From positions 1 to 64,000 of the forward strand of contig JAABRO010000054.1 of assembly GCA_011390885.1 (NCBI GenBank): a stretch of DNA of 64,000 nucleotides, written 5' to 3'. The stretch is from Gemmatimonas sp. GTDB taxonomy: Bacteria; Gemmatimonadota; Gemmatimonadetes; Gemmatimonadales; Gemmatimonadaceae. This document shows positions 63,874-64,000 of the stretch, one piece after another (within the stretch, counting starts at the first letter, position 1; every line of letters starts with the position of its first letter). A program made the position numbers and the translations under genes. The notes under the pieces were generated by a model that was not told the DNA's origin, did no database searches, and saw nothing but the letters and a program-made list of their open reading frames with translations.

Positions 63874-64000
63874 GTGACTTCTCGTGACACTTTCCTGACG
63901 CGCGCCGCCGCCTGCCGGACCGACGGTGGCCTCGTGCCCGTCTGGCGCGATTGCCTGCTCGACCTCGACACGCCGGTCGCCGCCTACGCGAAGCTGCGGC
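63874..64000 (+). CDS. trpE: Anthranilate synthase component I (N-terminal fragment, cut by the window edge)
   Basis: First 42 codons of an open frame starting GTG 63874 (a TTG two codons earlier is an alternative). The sequence contains GGLVPVWRDCLLDLDTPVAAYAKL, which matches the N terminus of TrpE (VPVYRELLADLETPVSAF-type). Only this tryptophan-feedback-site region is visible, so PabB is less likely but not excluded. The gene continues beyond the window. Confidence 0.78.
   Translation, partial: MTSRDTFLTRAAACRTDGGLVPVWRDCLLDLDTPVAAYAKLR

Noticed and set aside
63868-63895. GTGAC repeat at the trpE start as another PhoB box
   Set aside because: The two GTGAC units are 10 bp apart rather than 11 and lie within the coding start, so they are probably chance.

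Overview
The window is a 64 kb piece of a high-GC bacterial chromosome, densely coded, with many overlapping start and stop codons. SusC/SusD-type outer-membrane genes, a carotenoid block of the crtB/cruF/crtI type, a fused 2-oxoacid dehydrogenase E1 and many lipoproteins with short N termini suggest Gemmatimonadota (Gemmatimonas or Gemmatirosa-like). That placement is inference from gene content; no rRNA is present. I saw no prophage, transposase, CRISPR array or origin. One tRNA, tRNA-Leu(UAG), is present.

Layout. 1-1.3 kb: arsR-arsM arsenic methylation unit (arsM runs off the left edge). 1.3-3.7 kb: purine nucleoside operon reading leftward, with a 20-codon leader ORF, a 98-aa protein of unknown function, adenosine deaminase and purine nucleoside phosphorylase, each overlapping the next by 4 bp. 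3.9-6.7 kb: udk-phoB-phoR. 6.7-12.5 kb: a sirtuin, then a TonB-dependent receptor and an FN3 lipoprotein. 12.6-18.9 kb: lipoprotein-pstS-pstC-pstA-pstB1-pstB2-phoU. 19-22.4 kb: phosphoesterase and a second arsenic locus (arsR, divergent arsD-arsA). 22.4-28 kb: polyphosphate and low-affinity phosphate genes (ppx, ppk, pit and its DUF47 partner). Phosphate sensing, uptake and storage thus fill about 24 kb, with arsenic genes inside and beside it; arsenate is a phosphate mimic.

28.4-32 kb: dnaK and a DegP-type protease. 32.1-36.8 kb: tRNA-Leu and a SusC/SusD pair. 36.9-51.6 kb: a phenylacetate (paa) catabolic cluster in two leftward blocks, paaG-H-I-J-Y-Z and paaA-B-C-D. Between them lie three rightward genes (fused E1, Uma2-family protein, MATE exporter). 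PaaE (reductase) and PaaK (CoA ligase) are absent from the window. 51.9-55.9 kb: carotenoid genes. 56-62.5 kb: tig-clpP-clpX-lon-engB proteostasis block. 62.5-64 kb: a lipoprotein, a Nudix hydrolase and the start of trpE.

Two signals cut across the window. First, at least nine genes or operons have a TANNNT hexamer 6-7 bp before their start codon, which predicts leaderless mRNAs and fixes several starts. Second, a GTGAC-N5-CGT pair with 11-bp phasing lies 60-120 bp upstream of udk-phoBR, the TonB receptor, the FN3 lipoprotein and pstC; it is a candidate PhoB box for this lineage.
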